A DNA stretch of 64,000 bases from Colimorpha_A sp045543555 (GCA_045543555.1 JAZQMQ010000020.1:1-64000), one strand, 5' to 3'. Shown: positions 15,770-24,689, numbered from the stretch's first letter. The notes: a model not told the origin generated them from the sequence alone. Translations and numbers: made by a program.

Positions 15770-17056
15770 TTAAGCCTCGCCAAGAAGCTTTTTTGCACTC
15801 TCGATCTTTACGCATAGAGCGAAAAGTTTCGTTGCGATTTCGAGATCATTAATTGTGGGATAGGATGGTGCAATACGTATGTTTTTATCCTCAGGGTCGA
15901 GGCCGTAAGGATAGGTCGCACCTGCACCTGTCATAATAACGCCCGCCTTCTTACAGCTTGCAACTATTGCCTTTGCGCAACCGGGAAGGCTATCAAATGA
16001 TACAAAGTAGCCACCCTTAGGCTTGGTCCATTCACCGATTCCAAGTCCGCCAAGCTCATTTTCAAGTATTTCTAATACCTTTTCAAACTTGGGACGAAGA
16101 ATGTCTGCATGCTTCCTCATATGCTCATGCATTCCTTCTATACTCTTGAAGAACTTAACGTGACGGAGCTGATTGACTTTATCATGACCGATCGTCTGCA
16201 TACCAAGTTGTCTGCGGATATCGTCGAGGTTGTTATGCGATGCTGCAATAGCTGCAATTCCAGAACCCGGGAAGGAGATCTTAGACGTTGATGCAAATTT
16301 GTATACCATATCCGGGTTTCCTGCCTTACGACATTCATCGAGGATCTCAAGAATAACATCACAATCATCTTCATAAAGGTGATGAATGGTGTATGCATTA
16401 TCCCAATATATGCGGAAATCCTTTGCCTTAGGCTTCAAATGCGCAAAGCGACGAACCGTCTCGTCGGAATAAGAATATCCCTGTGGATTAGAGTACTTTG
16501 GAACACACCAAATACCCTTGATAGAATCATCTTCGGACACAAGCTTTTCAACAAGGTCCATTTCAGGTCCCGATTCGGTCATTGGAACGTTGATCATCTC
16601 AATACCGAAATACTGTGTGATTGCAAAATGTCTGTCATATCCGGGAACAGGACAAAGGAACTTAACCTTGTCAAGCTTGCACCACGGAGTGCTGCCAAGT
16701 ACACCGTGAGTCATTGAACGGGATACGGTATCATACATTACGTTGAGCGAGGAGTTACCGTAGATAATGATATTATCGTCAGGAACTTCCATCATGTCTC
16801 CAAGAAGCTTCTTTGCTTCGGCAATACCGTCAAGCACACCGTAGTTACGGCAGTCCGTTCCGTCCTCGCAGGTGAGATCGTCCTCAGAGCTTAAAATATC
16901 CATCATGCTCATAGACAGATTGAGCTGATCAACTGAGGGCTTTCCTCTTGCCATATTGAGAGAAAGATCCATTGCCTTATACTCTCTGTATTGTGCCTTA
17001 AGGTCTTCGAGAAGTGCGATCAACTCTTCCCTTGTCATTTCGCTGTACTTTGCCAT
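15770..17056 (-). CDS. Aspartate aminotransferase, subgroup Ic type
   Basis: A 428-residue PLP enzyme that interconverts aspartate plus 2-oxoglutarate with oxaloacetate plus glutamate. The pattern LSLNMARGKPSVDQL...NYGVLDGI...YGNSSLNVMYD...PGYDRHF...IWCVPKYSNPQGYSYSDE...DNAYTIHHL is that of the Pfam Asp_aminotransf group (formerly called MocR-like or alanine-glyoxylate). The PLP lysine is in FASTSKISFPGSGIAA. The start at 17056 follows ATAAGGAGAAAACA. It lies 25 bp downstream of rex on the same transcript. It can feed oxaloacetate to the malate-fumarate-succinate operon next door. Confidence 0.85.
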   Translation of the reverse strand: MAKYSEMTREELIALLEDLKAQYREYKAMDLSLNMARGKPSVDQLNLSMSMMDILSSEDDLTCEDGTDCRNYGVLDGIAEAKKLLGDMMEVPDDNIIIYGNSSLNVMYDTVSRSMTHGVLGSTPWCKLDKVKFLCPVPGYDRHFAITQYFGIEMINVPMTESGPEMDLVEKLVSEDDSIKGIWCVPKYSNPQGYSYSDETVRRFAHLKPKAKDFRIYWDNAYTIHHLYEDDCDVILEILDECRKAGNPDMVYKFASTSKISFPGSGIAAIAASHNNLDDIRRQLGMQTIGHDKVNQLRHVKFFKSIEGMHEHMRKHADILRPKFEKVLEILENELGGLGIGEWTKPKGGYFVSFDSLPGCAKAIVASCKKAGVIMTGAGATYPYGLDPEDKNIRIAPSYPTINDLEIATKLFALCVKIESAKKLLGEA

Positions 17057-17081
17057 TGTTTTCTCCTTATTTGCAGAGTCG

Positions 17082-17726
17082 TTAGTCCTCGTTTTGCTCA
17101 CCGAGCATCTGGTTTAGGTGCTTAGACAAAAGCGCAAGAGAACACGCCATATTTTCATTTTGAACGAGGACTCCTTCGGGCACAGTAATGTGCGCGGGAG
17201 CAAAATTCCATATTGCCTTAATGCCTGCTTCCACAAGCATATCGCATACCGCTTGAGCGGCGTGAGCAGGAGTTGTTATTATACCTATCTTCACGTTATT
17301 CTTTAAGCAGTAATTTGCGATATCGTCTGTGGAAAGTATCTCCTTGCCGTCCACACGGCACCTAACAAGCGCAGGGTTCATATCAAATCCCGCAACTATA
17401 TTAAAGCCGTATTCAGCGAAGCCACGATAAGACATAAGTGCTCTTCCAAGATTACCTGCACCCACGAGAATTGCGGGATTAACTGAATTATATCCAAGAA
17501 ATTCCTTCAATTCGCTTATTAAGGTCGCAACGTTATAACCGACCTTGGGTTTCCCGCCTGAACTGACAGCGGATAGGTCTTTTCGGACTTGAACGTCGTT
17601 TAAACCGAGCTTTTTCGCTATTTCGGTGGAGGATATGTTACCATCAGCATCAAGCGTCTTAAGAAAATTAAGATAATGAGGCAGGCGTTGCAGTGTATTA
17701 AGCGATACCTGTTGGCTTGATTCCAT
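17082..17726 (-). CDS. rex: Redox-sensing repressor Rex
   Basis: A 214-residue transcription factor that senses the NADH/NAD+ ratio and represses fermentation genes when NAD+ dominates. The N-terminal winged helix is LQRLPHYLNFLKTLDADG...SSTEIAKKLGLNDVQVRKDL. The Rossmann domain motif is VGAGNLGRALMSY. The C-terminal swapped helix is present (NENMACSLALLSKHLNQML). The start MESSQQVS is chosen because GGAGAATAATA precedes it. It is co-transcribed with the aspartate aminotransferase and adjacent to the reductive fumarate operon. No perfect Rex box was found nearby. Confidence 0.94.
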   Translation of the reverse strand: MESSQQVSLNTLQRLPHYLNFLKTLDADGNISSTEIAKKLGLNDVQVRKDLSAVSSGGKPKVGYNVATLISELKEFLGYNSVNPAILVGAGNLGRALMSYRGFAEYGFNIVAGFDMNPALVRCRVDGKEILSTDDIANYCLKNNVKIGIITTPAHAAQAVCDMLVEAGIKAIWNFAPAHITVPEGVLVQNENMACSLALLSKHLNQMLGEQNED

Positions 17727-17778
17727 TATTATTCTCCGTTCAATATGCAAGATTGCATTTATAATCCTGCATTTTCAT

Positions 17779-17807
17779 ATTATATACTAAAGATAACAAT
17801 TTGTCAA
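17779..17807 (-). promoter_or_regulatory. Promoter of rex
   Basis: On the minus strand TTGACA (17802-17807), 17 nt, TATAAT (17779-17784), a full consensus. The spacer contains TTGTTA, half of a clostridial Rex box, so autoregulation is possible but unproven. Confidence 0.85.
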
Positions 17808-17838
17808 TGGGGGCGCAATAAATTTCGCCCCCATTTTT
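17806..17838 (-). terminator. Hairpin at the end of the fumarate-reductase operon
   Basis: Perfect 10-bp stem AATGGGGGCG/CGCCCCCATT, 9 bp after the permease stop. The T-run on the minus strand is weak and the stem runs directly into the rex -35, so some read-through into rex is conceivable. Confidence 0.6.
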
Positions 17839-17846
17839 ATATTATG

Positions 17847-19112
17847 TCAGAAAAGAATTATGATGAACTGCGTAACAAGTACAACGGCAACCAATGCTAT
17901 CGGATAGGTAGCCGCGTAAGCCGCAGCAACGTCCTCTGTACCCGAAACACCGATAAGTGTACCAAGCGCAGGAGTACTCGTCATACCGCCTGTAAGCGAT
18001 CCGAGGTTGTTAAGCAGGGAGAGCTTGAGAACGTATTTGGAAAACAAGAAGCCGACGATCATAGGAATGATAGTCATTATAATTCCGTAAACGAAGTACA
18101 TCGGGTCAAAGTTTGCAATAAACTCAGCGCCACCAGGAATTCCCGCGCCAACGAGGAAGAACACAAGACCAAGCTCGCGGAAGAGCTTGAGTGTGGAATC
18201 CTTAGGCATAATGCTTACCTTACCGATTCTGGTAATATGTCCGAGAATAAGGCTTACAAGCAGACATCCGCCTGTGGTGGTAAGCGAGAAGCAGGTACCG
18301 TCAAGACCCTTTGCGGAAAGGGGTATTTTGATCTGTCCAATGAACGTACCGAGTATTGCAGCAAGAGAAAATACAGCAATTCCCATGTGGTCAAGCTCAA
18401 AGAGCTTGCCTGCAAAGGTCTTCTTTTTGCCTTCCTCTTCCTTAACAACAAGCTTTGCTCTTTCAGCAGCCATATCAGCCTTAAGAACCTTAGGCATGAG
18501 CTGAACGAAAAGCACTACGCCGATAACGCCGAAAATGTAAGCAATTCCGTGTCCGACAGACACAAGTGACTGATATTCGGGAGCAACTGTTGCCTTTGCC
18601 GCGGAGAAAGCGGGAGTTGATGTGAGTGCTCCCGAAAGGAGACCTACGATCATTGCAACGAAGCCGTCCTGAGTTTTAATGGAGGAGCCGTATCCCATAA
18701 CCTCGCCAAGGTAGATGCATCCAACTGCCGCAAGTCCGCCTGCAAGGATAACGATCGCACCGAGAAGAACGTAGGACTTGAAGTTACGCTTGAAATTTCC
18801 AAAGAATTTAGGCCCTGCGATAAAGCCTACCGAGGTTACAAAGAGGATAAGTCCGAGGCTTTCGATAATAGAAAGTCCTGCTTCAAAATTATATGGAGTT
18901 TTTGAAGCGATAAAGTTAAGCCCGGTAACCTCGTTCATCTCAAAGCAGAGAGCTCCTGCCAAAAGTGCTACAACAAATACACCCGCATCGCCGAGGGAAA
19001 TTCCCTTGACAGTGATTCTTCCAAGTGCATAGCCTGCGAGAAGCACTGCAAACACAACCGAAAGCAGTGTTGAAATATTAGAAAGCGTTATAACGCCGCC
19101 GAATAATTCCAT
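17847..19112 (-). CDS. AspT/YidE-type carrier, probable dicarboxylate exchanger
   Basis: A 421-residue membrane protein with about ten helices. It has the internal duplication of the aspartate-alanine exchanger fold, seen as GALTSTPAFSAA in the first half and GGMTSTPALGTLIG in the second. Unlike E. coli YidE it has no TrkA_C domains between the halves, only a charged loop (RAKLVVKEEEGKKKTF). It is the last gene of the mdh-fum-hdr-flx-frd operon, 3 bp after frdA. Family knowledge gives aspartate:alanine antiport for AspT and succinate transport for some relatives. From context I infer succinate export or aspartate/succinate exchange. Confidence 0.8.
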   Translation of the reverse strand: MELFGGVITLSNISTLLSVVFAVLLAGYALGRITVKGISLGDAGVFVVALLAGALCFEMNEVTGLNFIASKTPYNFEAGLSIIESLGLILFVTSVGFIAGPKFFGNFKRNFKSYVLLGAIVILAGGLAAVGCIYLGEVMGYGSSIKTQDGFVAMIVGLLSGALTSTPAFSAAKATVAPEYQSLVSVGHGIAYIFGVIGVVLFVQLMPKVLKADMAAERAKLVVKEEEGKKKTFAGKLFELDHMGIAVFSLAAILGTFIGQIKIPLSAKGLDGTCFSLTTTGGCLLVSLILGHITRIGKVSIMPKDSTLKLFRELGLVFFLVGAGIPGGAEFIANFDPMYFVYGIIMTIIPMIVGFLFSKYVLKLSLLNNLGSLTGGMTSTPALGTLIGVSGTEDVAAAYAATYPIALVAVVLVTQFIIILF

Positions 19113-19115
19113 TTT

Positions 19116-20729
19116 TTACACCTTCCTTGCATAGTCAGGAAGAAGTCTGGGGGATACCTCGTCGGTAACGATGCCCGCTTCTGCCATTTCCTTCTTAAAG
19201 CTGTTAACGTGAGAAAGGGTGAGCTTTTCAGGAGTTGCAGTCTCTGCCGCAACCTTTGCCGCATTTACGCCCGCGTTACGTCCGAATACGATGATGTCGA
19301 GGAGGGAGTTACCCATAAGTCTGTTCTCACCGTGAATTCCTCCGACTGCCTCACCTGCAACGAAGAGGTTAGGCACCTCGGACATTCCGTTCTCGCTTAT
19401 CTTGATACCGCCGTTCTGGTAGTGAAGTGTGGGGTAGATAAGAATGGGCTGCTTTCTCATATCAATGCCGTACTTGAGATACATACGCATCATTGCGGGG
19501 ATTCTCTTCTCAATCGTTCCCTCGCCGTGAAGCATCTCGATCATGGGAGAGTCGAGCCATATTCCCTGTCCGCCGTTGAAGGTGTCAACGCCCTTACCCT
19601 TTCTGCACTCGCGAATAACACCAGATGCGCAAACGTCACGGGTCTCAAGGGAGTACATGAAGGGCTCACCGTCACAGTTTACGAGCTGTGCTCCGATGGA
19701 ACGAACCTTCTCGGTTACGAGTGCGCCGAATATCTGCGAGGGATATGCTGCACCCGTGGGGTGATACTGAAGTGTGTAAGCATAAAGGAGAGGTGCGCCC
19801 GCACGATAAGCCATAACAAGACCGTCAGCGGTTGCTCCGTAGTGGTTGGAGGTGGGGAAGCCCTGATAGTGCATTCTGCCTGCGCCGCCCGTTGCGATGA
19901 TAACGGTCTTTGCTCTTGCTATAAGGATCTCCTTGGTCTCCATATTCATAAGGACAGCACCTGCGGCATTGCCCTTTTCGTCCTTGATTATCTCGATAGC
20001 CGAGGTAAAATCAACGACGTTGATGCCTCTGTTCTGAACCTCGTCACGAAGAACTCTCATGATCTCGGCACCGGAGTAGTCCTTACAAGCGTGCATTCTC
20101 TTTCTGGAAGTGCCGCCGCCGTGGGTTGTTACCATAGTACCGTCGGCTTCCTTGTCGAACATAACGCCGAGATCGTTGAGCCACTTAATACAAACGGGGG
20201 CATCGTTTACGAGCTTATAAACAAGCTCGGGAACGTTCTTGAAGTGTCCGCCGCCCATAACGTCGAGATAGTGCTGTGCGGGGGAGTCATTGGGCTTATC
20301 AGCCGCCTGAATTCCACCCTCTGCCATCATGGTATTAGCATCGCCGTGGCGAAGCTTGGTAACTATCATAACGTTTGCGCCGCTTTCCTGTGCCATAATT
20401 GCTGCAGCAGATCCTGCTCCGCCGCCGCCTATAATCAGCACATCAACATCGTAATCGATCTTGTTAAGATCTATCTTATCGGGATCGATTCTGGGATTAG
20501 CCTGAAGGATTCCTGCAAGCTCAAGGGGCACCTTTTCACCCTTGTTAGGACCTATTTTGAGAGTGTCGAACTGATCGACGATATGGTCGGGGTGGTTTTC
20601 AAGAAGGACCTGATCCTTTTCCTCAGCAGTCATTCTGCGAGGATGAATACCGTTAAGTGCGTTCTTGACACGCTCTTCACGTGTAGCTTCGACCTTTTTG
20701 ATCGATTCAAGCATTTCATTCGTATACAT
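19116..20729 (-). CDS. frdA: Soluble fumarate reductase flavoprotein subunit
   Basis: A 537-residue FAD protein that reduces fumarate to succinate. A ~90-residue N-terminal extension precedes the Rossmann GGGGAG (101-106). By eye alignment to E. coli FrdA the fumarate-site residues are all present: His323 and Glu340 (YHPTG...TE), Arg364, His436 (PTLHYQNGG) and Arg470 (HGENRL). The His that binds FAD covalently in membrane FrdA/SdhA is Asn132 here (DANTMMAEGG). So FAD should be non-covalent, as in NadB and soluble reductases. No membrane-anchor genes are present. NadB is an alternative name, but no other NAD-synthesis genes accompany it. Confidence 0.85.
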   Translation of the reverse strand: MYTNEMLESIKKVEATREERVKNALNGIHPRRMTAEEKDQVLLENHPDHIVDQFDTLKIGPNKGEKVPLELAGILQANPRIDPDKIDLNKIDYDVDVLIIGGGGAGSAAAIMAQESGANVMIVTKLRHGDANTMMAEGGIQAADKPNDSPAQHYLDVMGGGHFKNVPELVYKLVNDAPVCIKWLNDLGVMFDKEADGTMVTTHGGGTSRKRMHACKDYSGAEIMRVLRDEVQNRGINVVDFTSAIEIIKDEKGNAAGAVLMNMETKEILIARAKTVIIATGGAGRMHYQGFPTSNHYGATADGLVMAYRAGAPLLYAYTLQYHPTGAAYPSQIFGALVTEKVRSIGAQLVNCDGEPFMYSLETRDVCASGVIRECRKGKGVDTFNGGQGIWLDSPMIEMLHGEGTIEKRIPAMMRMYLKYGIDMRKQPILIYPTLHYQNGGIKISENGMSEVPNLFVAGEAVGGIHGENRLMGNSLLDIIVFGRNAGVNAAKVAAETATPEKLTLSHVNSFKKEMAEAGIVTDEVSPRLLPDYARKV

Positions 20730-20743
20730 CTTACCCGTCCTCC

Positions 20744-21418
20744 TTATTTCTCAAAATCTCTGTTGTTATACATTTCCTTAAGCTCCTCAGCGGTCTTGCT
20801 CATAATATCGCGAAGAGCCTCCTCGGTTGCACCGTTTTCGATTTCAGCAACTCTCTCGAGGAGGTGCTGAGTTTCGGGAGCGAGATACTTACCGGTGAGA
20901 CGGCGGGACAGAAGTCCTACCTGACCGTGAGTGATACCCGCAGGGCATCTGGAGGAGCAAACACCGCACATTACGCAGTCAAAGGACTCCTCTGCGCACT
21001 TTTCGTACTCGCCTCTCTGAGCGTAAGCAATGTACTGCATAACGTTAAGACCCTGAGTACAAGCCTTGGTGCAGGCGTTACAGCCTACGCAAGCGTAAAT
21101 TTCGGGGTAAAGCTGCATCATTATCTGTTCGGTGGGCTTTACCTTCTCGATATCGTAGGGCTGCTTAATAAGGGGGAAGAAAGGAAGGGTCGCAATGTAC
21201 ATATTGTCTTCAACCTTTGTCTGACATGCAAGACATGTCTTCAGCTCTCGTTCACCCTTTATACGATAAATGGTCGCACAAGCACCGCAGAAGCCACAAC
21301 GGCATCCTACTCCGCGTACGAGCTGATAGCCCGCATACTCCATTGCTCCCATAATTGTAAGATTAGACGGCACCTCGTACTTTTTGCCGTAAAGATATAT
21401 GTTTACCATATTTTCCAT
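20744..21418 (-). CDS. frdB: Fumarate reductase iron-sulfur subunit
   Basis: A 224-residue electron-transfer subunit. A plant-type 2Fe-2S domain comes first (CRCGFCGAC, then CLAC at about 83-86). Two 4Fe-4S motifs follow (CVGCNACTKACTQG and CVMCGVCSSRCPAG). The helical tail ends LKEMYNNRDFEK. The second 4Fe-4S motif is CxxCxxxC-type; a 3Fe-4S quinone-side cluster as in SdhB is not evident. The CCG domain found at the C-terminus of methanogen TfrB is missing. It lies 14 bp before frdA and 14 bp after flxA. It probably wires the Flx/Hdr proteins to FrdA. Confidence 0.85.
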   Translation of the reverse strand: MENMVNIYLYGKKYEVPSNLTIMGAMEYAGYQLVRGVGCRCGFCGACATIYRIKGERELKTCLACQTKVEDNMYIATLPFFPLIKQPYDIEKVKPTEQIMMQLYPEIYACVGCNACTKACTQGLNVMQYIAYAQRGEYEKCAEESFDCVMCGVCSSRCPAGITHGQVGLLSRRLTGKYLAPETQHLLERVAEIENGATEEALRDIMSKTAEELKEMYNNRDFEK

Positions 21419-21432
21419 AGTATGTTACCTCA

Positions 21433-22257
21433 TCAATATTCATCAGGCAATGCGCCAAGCTTATCGTAACGGAATACCGGTCCGTCCTTGCAGACGTATT
21501 TGCTTCCAATGTTACAGCGTCCACATTTACCGATACCGCACTTCATACGAAGCTCCATTGTAGTGTACACCTGCTCCTCAGTAAAGCCCAGCTCCTTCAG
21601 AGCCGCAAGCGTAAATTTGATCATAATGGGAGGACCGCAAACAAGTACGGTCTTGCTTATATCGGGCTCGAGCTCCTTTACGTAGTTGGGAACGAAGCCG
21701 ACGTGTCCGTCCCAACCCTCCTGCTCACGGTCGATGGTAAGATGGACGTTAACGCCCGCCTCGGTCATCCACTCCTCAATTATTTCCTTGTAATCAACAA
21801 GGTCATCCTTGGAGCGTGAGCCGTAAACGATGTCTATGCTTCCGTAATTTTCTCTGTAGTGACGGCAGTAATTTATAACCGAGCGAAGAGGCGCAAGTCC
21901 GATTCCGCCCGCAATAAAGAGCAGGTCCTTGCCCTTGAGCTCCGTTTCAACGGGGAAGGAATTTCCGTAAGGGCCTCTGACGGTTACGTACTGACCTACC
22001 TCCATAGCGTGAAGCCACTCGGTAAGACATCCGCACTTCTTGATGCTGAATTCCATATACTCGGTATTCGTGGGAGATGAGGTTATGGAAAACATAGCCT
22101 CGCCCACACCGGGAATGGAAAGCATCGCACACTGACCGGGCATATGGTCAAAGGGCTTGACTCCGTCGGGAGTTACTACCCTGAAGGTCTTTACGTCGGG
22201 GGTATCGATACGTATATCGGTTACTACTCCGACCACTGGGATAAGTGTTTCGTTCAT
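21433..22257 (-). CDS. flxA: NAD(P)H-binding flavoprotein FlxA-like (AsrB/PyrK type)
   Basis: A 274-residue ferredoxin-reductase-fold protein. The FAD half has MPGQCAMLSIPG and FSITSSP, the NAD half has FIAGGIGLAPLRSV and VCGPPIMIKF. A C-terminal 2Fe-2S site is CGIGKCGRCNIG...YVCKDGPVF, as in PyrK and anaerobic sulfite reductase subunit B. In FlxABCD-HdrABC clusters this subunit is the entry point for NADH. Its start codon overlaps the flxB stop by one base (TAATG). Asr is ruled out because no siroheme subunit AsrC is nearby. Confidence 0.85.
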   Translation of the reverse strand: MNETLIPVVGVVTDIRIDTPDVKTFRVVTPDGVKPFDHMPGQCAMLSIPGVGEAMFSITSSPTNTEYMEFSIKKCGCLTEWLHAMEVGQYVTVRGPYGNSFPVETELKGKDLLFIAGGIGLAPLRSVINYCRHYRENYGSIDIVYGSRSKDDLVDYKEIIEEWMTEAGVNVHLTIDREQEGWDGHVGFVPNYVKELEPDISKTVLVCGPPIMIKFTLAALKELGFTEEQVYTTMELRMKCGIGKCGRCNIGSKYVCKDGPVFRYDKLGALPDEY

Positions 22258-23282
22258 TACTTTTCCTCCTTAAAGGCCTTCATTACCTTGACGATATTCA
22301 TGGAGATGGGGCACTTGCTCAGACATCTGCCGCAACCCACACAGCTGAAGATACCGTCGTTGTTTGCGGGATAGTAAACGAGCTTGTGCATAAATCTCTG
22401 CCTGAATCTTTCAAGCTGAGATACACGGGGATTTCCGTGCGCCATTTTGGTGAAATCGGAATACATGCAGGAATCCCAGCATCTGAATCTCTTGATGCCG
22501 CTTCCCGTGTCGAAATCCTTTATGTCATAGCACTGGCAGGTGGGACAAACGAATGTACAGGTACCGCAACCGATACAAGACTCCGAAAGACCTGCCCATT
22601 TGTCGGAATCAAAGTACTCCATCATCTTTTCGGGAGTAAAGCCGTCGGTGGTAAGGGACGCAAGCGGAAGCTCAGCCTTTGCGCTGTATATCCCGGTCTT
22701 GATGTCCCATACGGGCTCGTCATCGGATTCGGTAAGAGAGGTCCCGATGCTCTCGATGAGAGCCTTTCCCTTCTCTGTTACCGCCTCAAGATAAACCTCG
22801 TCTCCGTTTACCCAAGCGGAAACGTCGCCCTCAGGCTCTGCACAGTTGATGCCGAAGGTCTGACAGAAGCAGGTCTCCCGCATCATATCGGGGTTACAAG
22901 CGACTGCAATGGTGGTGCAATGCTCACGTCTGCTCTTGTAATAGGTATCGACGGGCTCGGACAAAAATACTCTGTCGAGAATTTCGAAGGACTTGACGTC
23001 GCAGGCACGGAGTCCGAATACCGTAAAATCCTCGGTCTCGCTTCTTACGTCGATAATTTCGATCTTCTTGCCCTCACGCTTGAAATCAACAAGATTTTCG
23101 GTCTGGGGGAAGAAGAAATCCTTAGGAGTTCTGACCTTGTCGCATTTTTCGTTTGCGTCAGCCTTCCACTCCTTGAAGGGCTTATGGGTGTCGCTTACGT
23201 CGGCACCGTCGGGATCGGGCACATAGAGACGCTGAAGCGAAGCGATAGCGGAGAAAAGCTCGTTTAAAGTTGTTTTAAGCAT
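22257..23282 (-). CDS. flxB: Iron-sulfur protein FlxB-like (AsrA type)
   Basis: A 341-residue protein of the family shared by FlxB and anaerobic sulfite reductase subunit A. Conserved spots are the DFFFPQTE region, FGLRACDVKSFEILDRVF, and two C-terminal 4Fe-4S motifs, CIGCGTCTFVCPTCQC and CVGCGRCLSKCPI. The start MLKTTLNELFSAI is chosen behind AGGAGGAAAGGAAA; it overlaps the flxC end by 8 bp. It likely passes electrons between FlxA and the Hdr core. Confidence 0.8.
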   Translation of the reverse strand: MLKTTLNELFSAIASLQRLYVPDPDGADVSDTHKPFKEWKADANEKCDKVRTPKDFFFPQTENLVDFKREGKKIEIIDVRSETEDFTVFGLRACDVKSFEILDRVFLSEPVDTYYKSRREHCTTIAVACNPDMMRETCFCQTFGINCAEPEGDVSAWVNGDEVYLEAVTEKGKALIESIGTSLTESDDEPVWDIKTGIYSAKAELPLASLTTDGFTPEKMMEYFDSDKWAGLSESCIGCGTCTFVCPTCQCYDIKDFDTGSGIKRFRCWDSCMYSDFTKMAHGNPRVSQLERFRQRFMHKLVYYPANNDGIFSCVGCGRCLSKCPISMNIVKVMKAFKEEK

Positions 23283-24264
23283 TTTCCTTTCCTCCTCTTT
23301 CGTGAACGATACTCGGCTCGGCGTCGCCGTAGGTGTAGTTGGTAAGGGGAGAACGGCTCTCCATATCCTCACCCGCCTGATACTCGCCGTAAAGCTCGTT
23401 TATATCCTTGATAAACTTACGGTTGAGCAGGTGAAGGGGAATGTGCTGAGGACATACTCTGCTGCACTCACCGCAGTCGGTACAGCGTCCCGCTACGTGG
23501 AACGCTCTTATGATATGGAACATATTTTCCTCAAAGGAGGTAGCCGCCGCCTTCTGTGCCACACCCGATGCATCGTTGTCGAATACACATTTTTCGCAGG
23601 TGCAGGCGGGACAAGCGTTACGGCAGGCGTTACATCTGATGCAACGGGAAAGCTCACCTCTCCAGAATTCGTATCTTTCCTCGGGAGTCATATTTTCGAG
23701 GGCGGCAACCTGATCAAAGCGGTCACAGTCGTCCACCTTATCTCCCTCCTCGCAGAGAAGCTCGTCGCATATGGGATGCTTCTTGCTCTTGCAGGATGCA
23801 CATTTTTCAAGAAGTGCCTCGTAAATGGGAAGCTCCCTTGCAGTATCACCAAGACCGTAAACGGTAAGCACACCGTCACGCTCGGTAACGTTTTTAATGG
23901 TCGCAACGCCGCTCTTGGCTCTGACGGCATCAATATCCGCCTTGCCGAAGCACTCGATACCGATAGCGTATACGTTTTCTCTTATAATTCTGTGCTCCTT
24001 GAGAAGCTGTGCGAAGCTGTAGCTGTCGCAGGGCTTGAGGAATACCAGCACCTTTCCTTCTTTTCTGCTCTCTTTTACGAGATACTTGGAAAGGTTTGCT
24101 CCGCAGAAAGCGGAATAGACGAAATCCGCCTCAATTTCCTCCTTGGTCTCAAACACCGCGGGGGTAATATCGTAAACAAAATCGCCCTTTTTCCAACCGA
24201 GCACACGGCTTACCGCACCGCTTGAAAGAAGCTCGATCGCCTTATTTTTCATCATTTCTTGCAT
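23275..24264 (-). CDS. flxC: Iron-sulfur protein FlxC-like (FrhB-like N-terminus)
   Basis: A 329-residue protein. The N-terminal half resembles the FrhB/FdhB-like domain (ADFVYSAFCGANLSKYLV, FLKPCDSYSFAQLLKE). Several Cys follow (CASCKSKKHPICDELLCEE) and then two 4Fe-4S motifs, CIRCNACRNACPAC and CTDCGECSRVCP. It overlaps flxD by 13 bp; the start is set by GGAGGACCTCCG. In known flx clusters FlxC lies beside FlxB, as here. Confidence 0.8.
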   Translation of the reverse strand: MQEMMKNKAIELLSSGAVSRVLGWKKGDFVYDITPAVFETKEEIEADFVYSAFCGANLSKYLVKESRKEGKVLVFLKPCDSYSFAQLLKEHRIIRENVYAIGIECFGKADIDAVRAKSGVATIKNVTERDGVLTVYGLGDTARELPIYEALLEKCASCKSKKHPICDELLCEEGDKVDDCDRFDQVAALENMTPEERYEFWRGELSRCIRCNACRNACPACTCEKCVFDNDASGVAQKAAATSFEENMFHIIRAFHVAGRCTDCGECSRVCPQHIPLHLLNRKFIKDINELYGEYQAGEDMESRSPLTNYTYGDAEPSIVHERGGKENA

Positions 24265-24689
24265 CGGAGGTCCTCCAATCTGCGATTCTCACCGAGGTCG
24301 GTGACTGTCTTTACGAAGCTGTTCATGGTTTCCGCAAACTTCTGACCCTCAGCGGCAGATACCCATTCAACTCTCGTTCTGTCTCTTTCGATACCGAGGT
24401 AGTCGAGCATCGAGAACAGAAGGGTCATACGGCGCCTTGCATAGTAGTTACCCGTAGTATAGTGACAGTCGCCGGGGTGACAACCGCAAATTATAACGCC
24501 GTCCGCACCTCTCTGGAAGGCACGGAGGATGAACATGGGATTTACTCTGCATGAACAGGGCACTCTGATTATCTTAACGTCGGCAGGATACTGAAGACGG
24601 TTGGTTCCCGCAAGGTCAGCGCCCGCGTAAGAGCACCAGTTACAGCAGAAGGCTACTATTTTGGGCTTGAATTCATTATTTACTTGCAT
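24252..24689 (-). CDS. flxD: Electron-transfer subunit FlxD (MvhD family)
   Basis: A 145-residue protein of the MvhD family, which carries one 2Fe-2S cluster and docks directly on HdrA to deliver electrons. The signature Cys groups are FCCNWCSYAGADLAG, VPCSCRVNP and CGCHPGDCHY. The order hdrA-flxD with a 10-bp overlap matches the mvhD-hdrA fusion or linkage known from methanogens and Desulfovibrio. It is strong evidence that the operon builds an Hdr-based complex. Confidence 0.9.
   Translation of the reverse strand: MQVNNEFKPKIVAFCCNWCSYAGADLAGTNRLQYPADVKIIRVPCSCRVNPMFILRAFQRGADGVIICGCHPGDCHYTTGNYYARRRMTLLFSMLDYLGIERDRTRVEWVSAAEGQKFAETMNSFVKTVTDLGENRRLEDLRCKK

Noticed and set aside
19116..20729. 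L-aspartate oxidase (nadB) as the name for frdA
   Set aside because: No nadA or nadC nearby, and the gene is co-transcribed with an iron-sulfur frdB, fumC and mdh; the N-terminal extension is also unlike NadB. Still the main alternative.
19209..20870. A 553-codon open frame on the plus strand opposite frdA, and other long plus-strand frames across 22-29 kb
   Set aside because: They are mirror frames of the strongly biased genes on the minus strand. They have no ribosome sites or recognisable domains, and the minus-strand proteins are clear family members.
21433..23282. Anaerobic sulfite reductase AsrAB
   Set aside because: No siroheme-binding AsrC is adjacent, and the pair sits inside a full flx-hdr-frd set, so FlxA/FlxB is the better reading.
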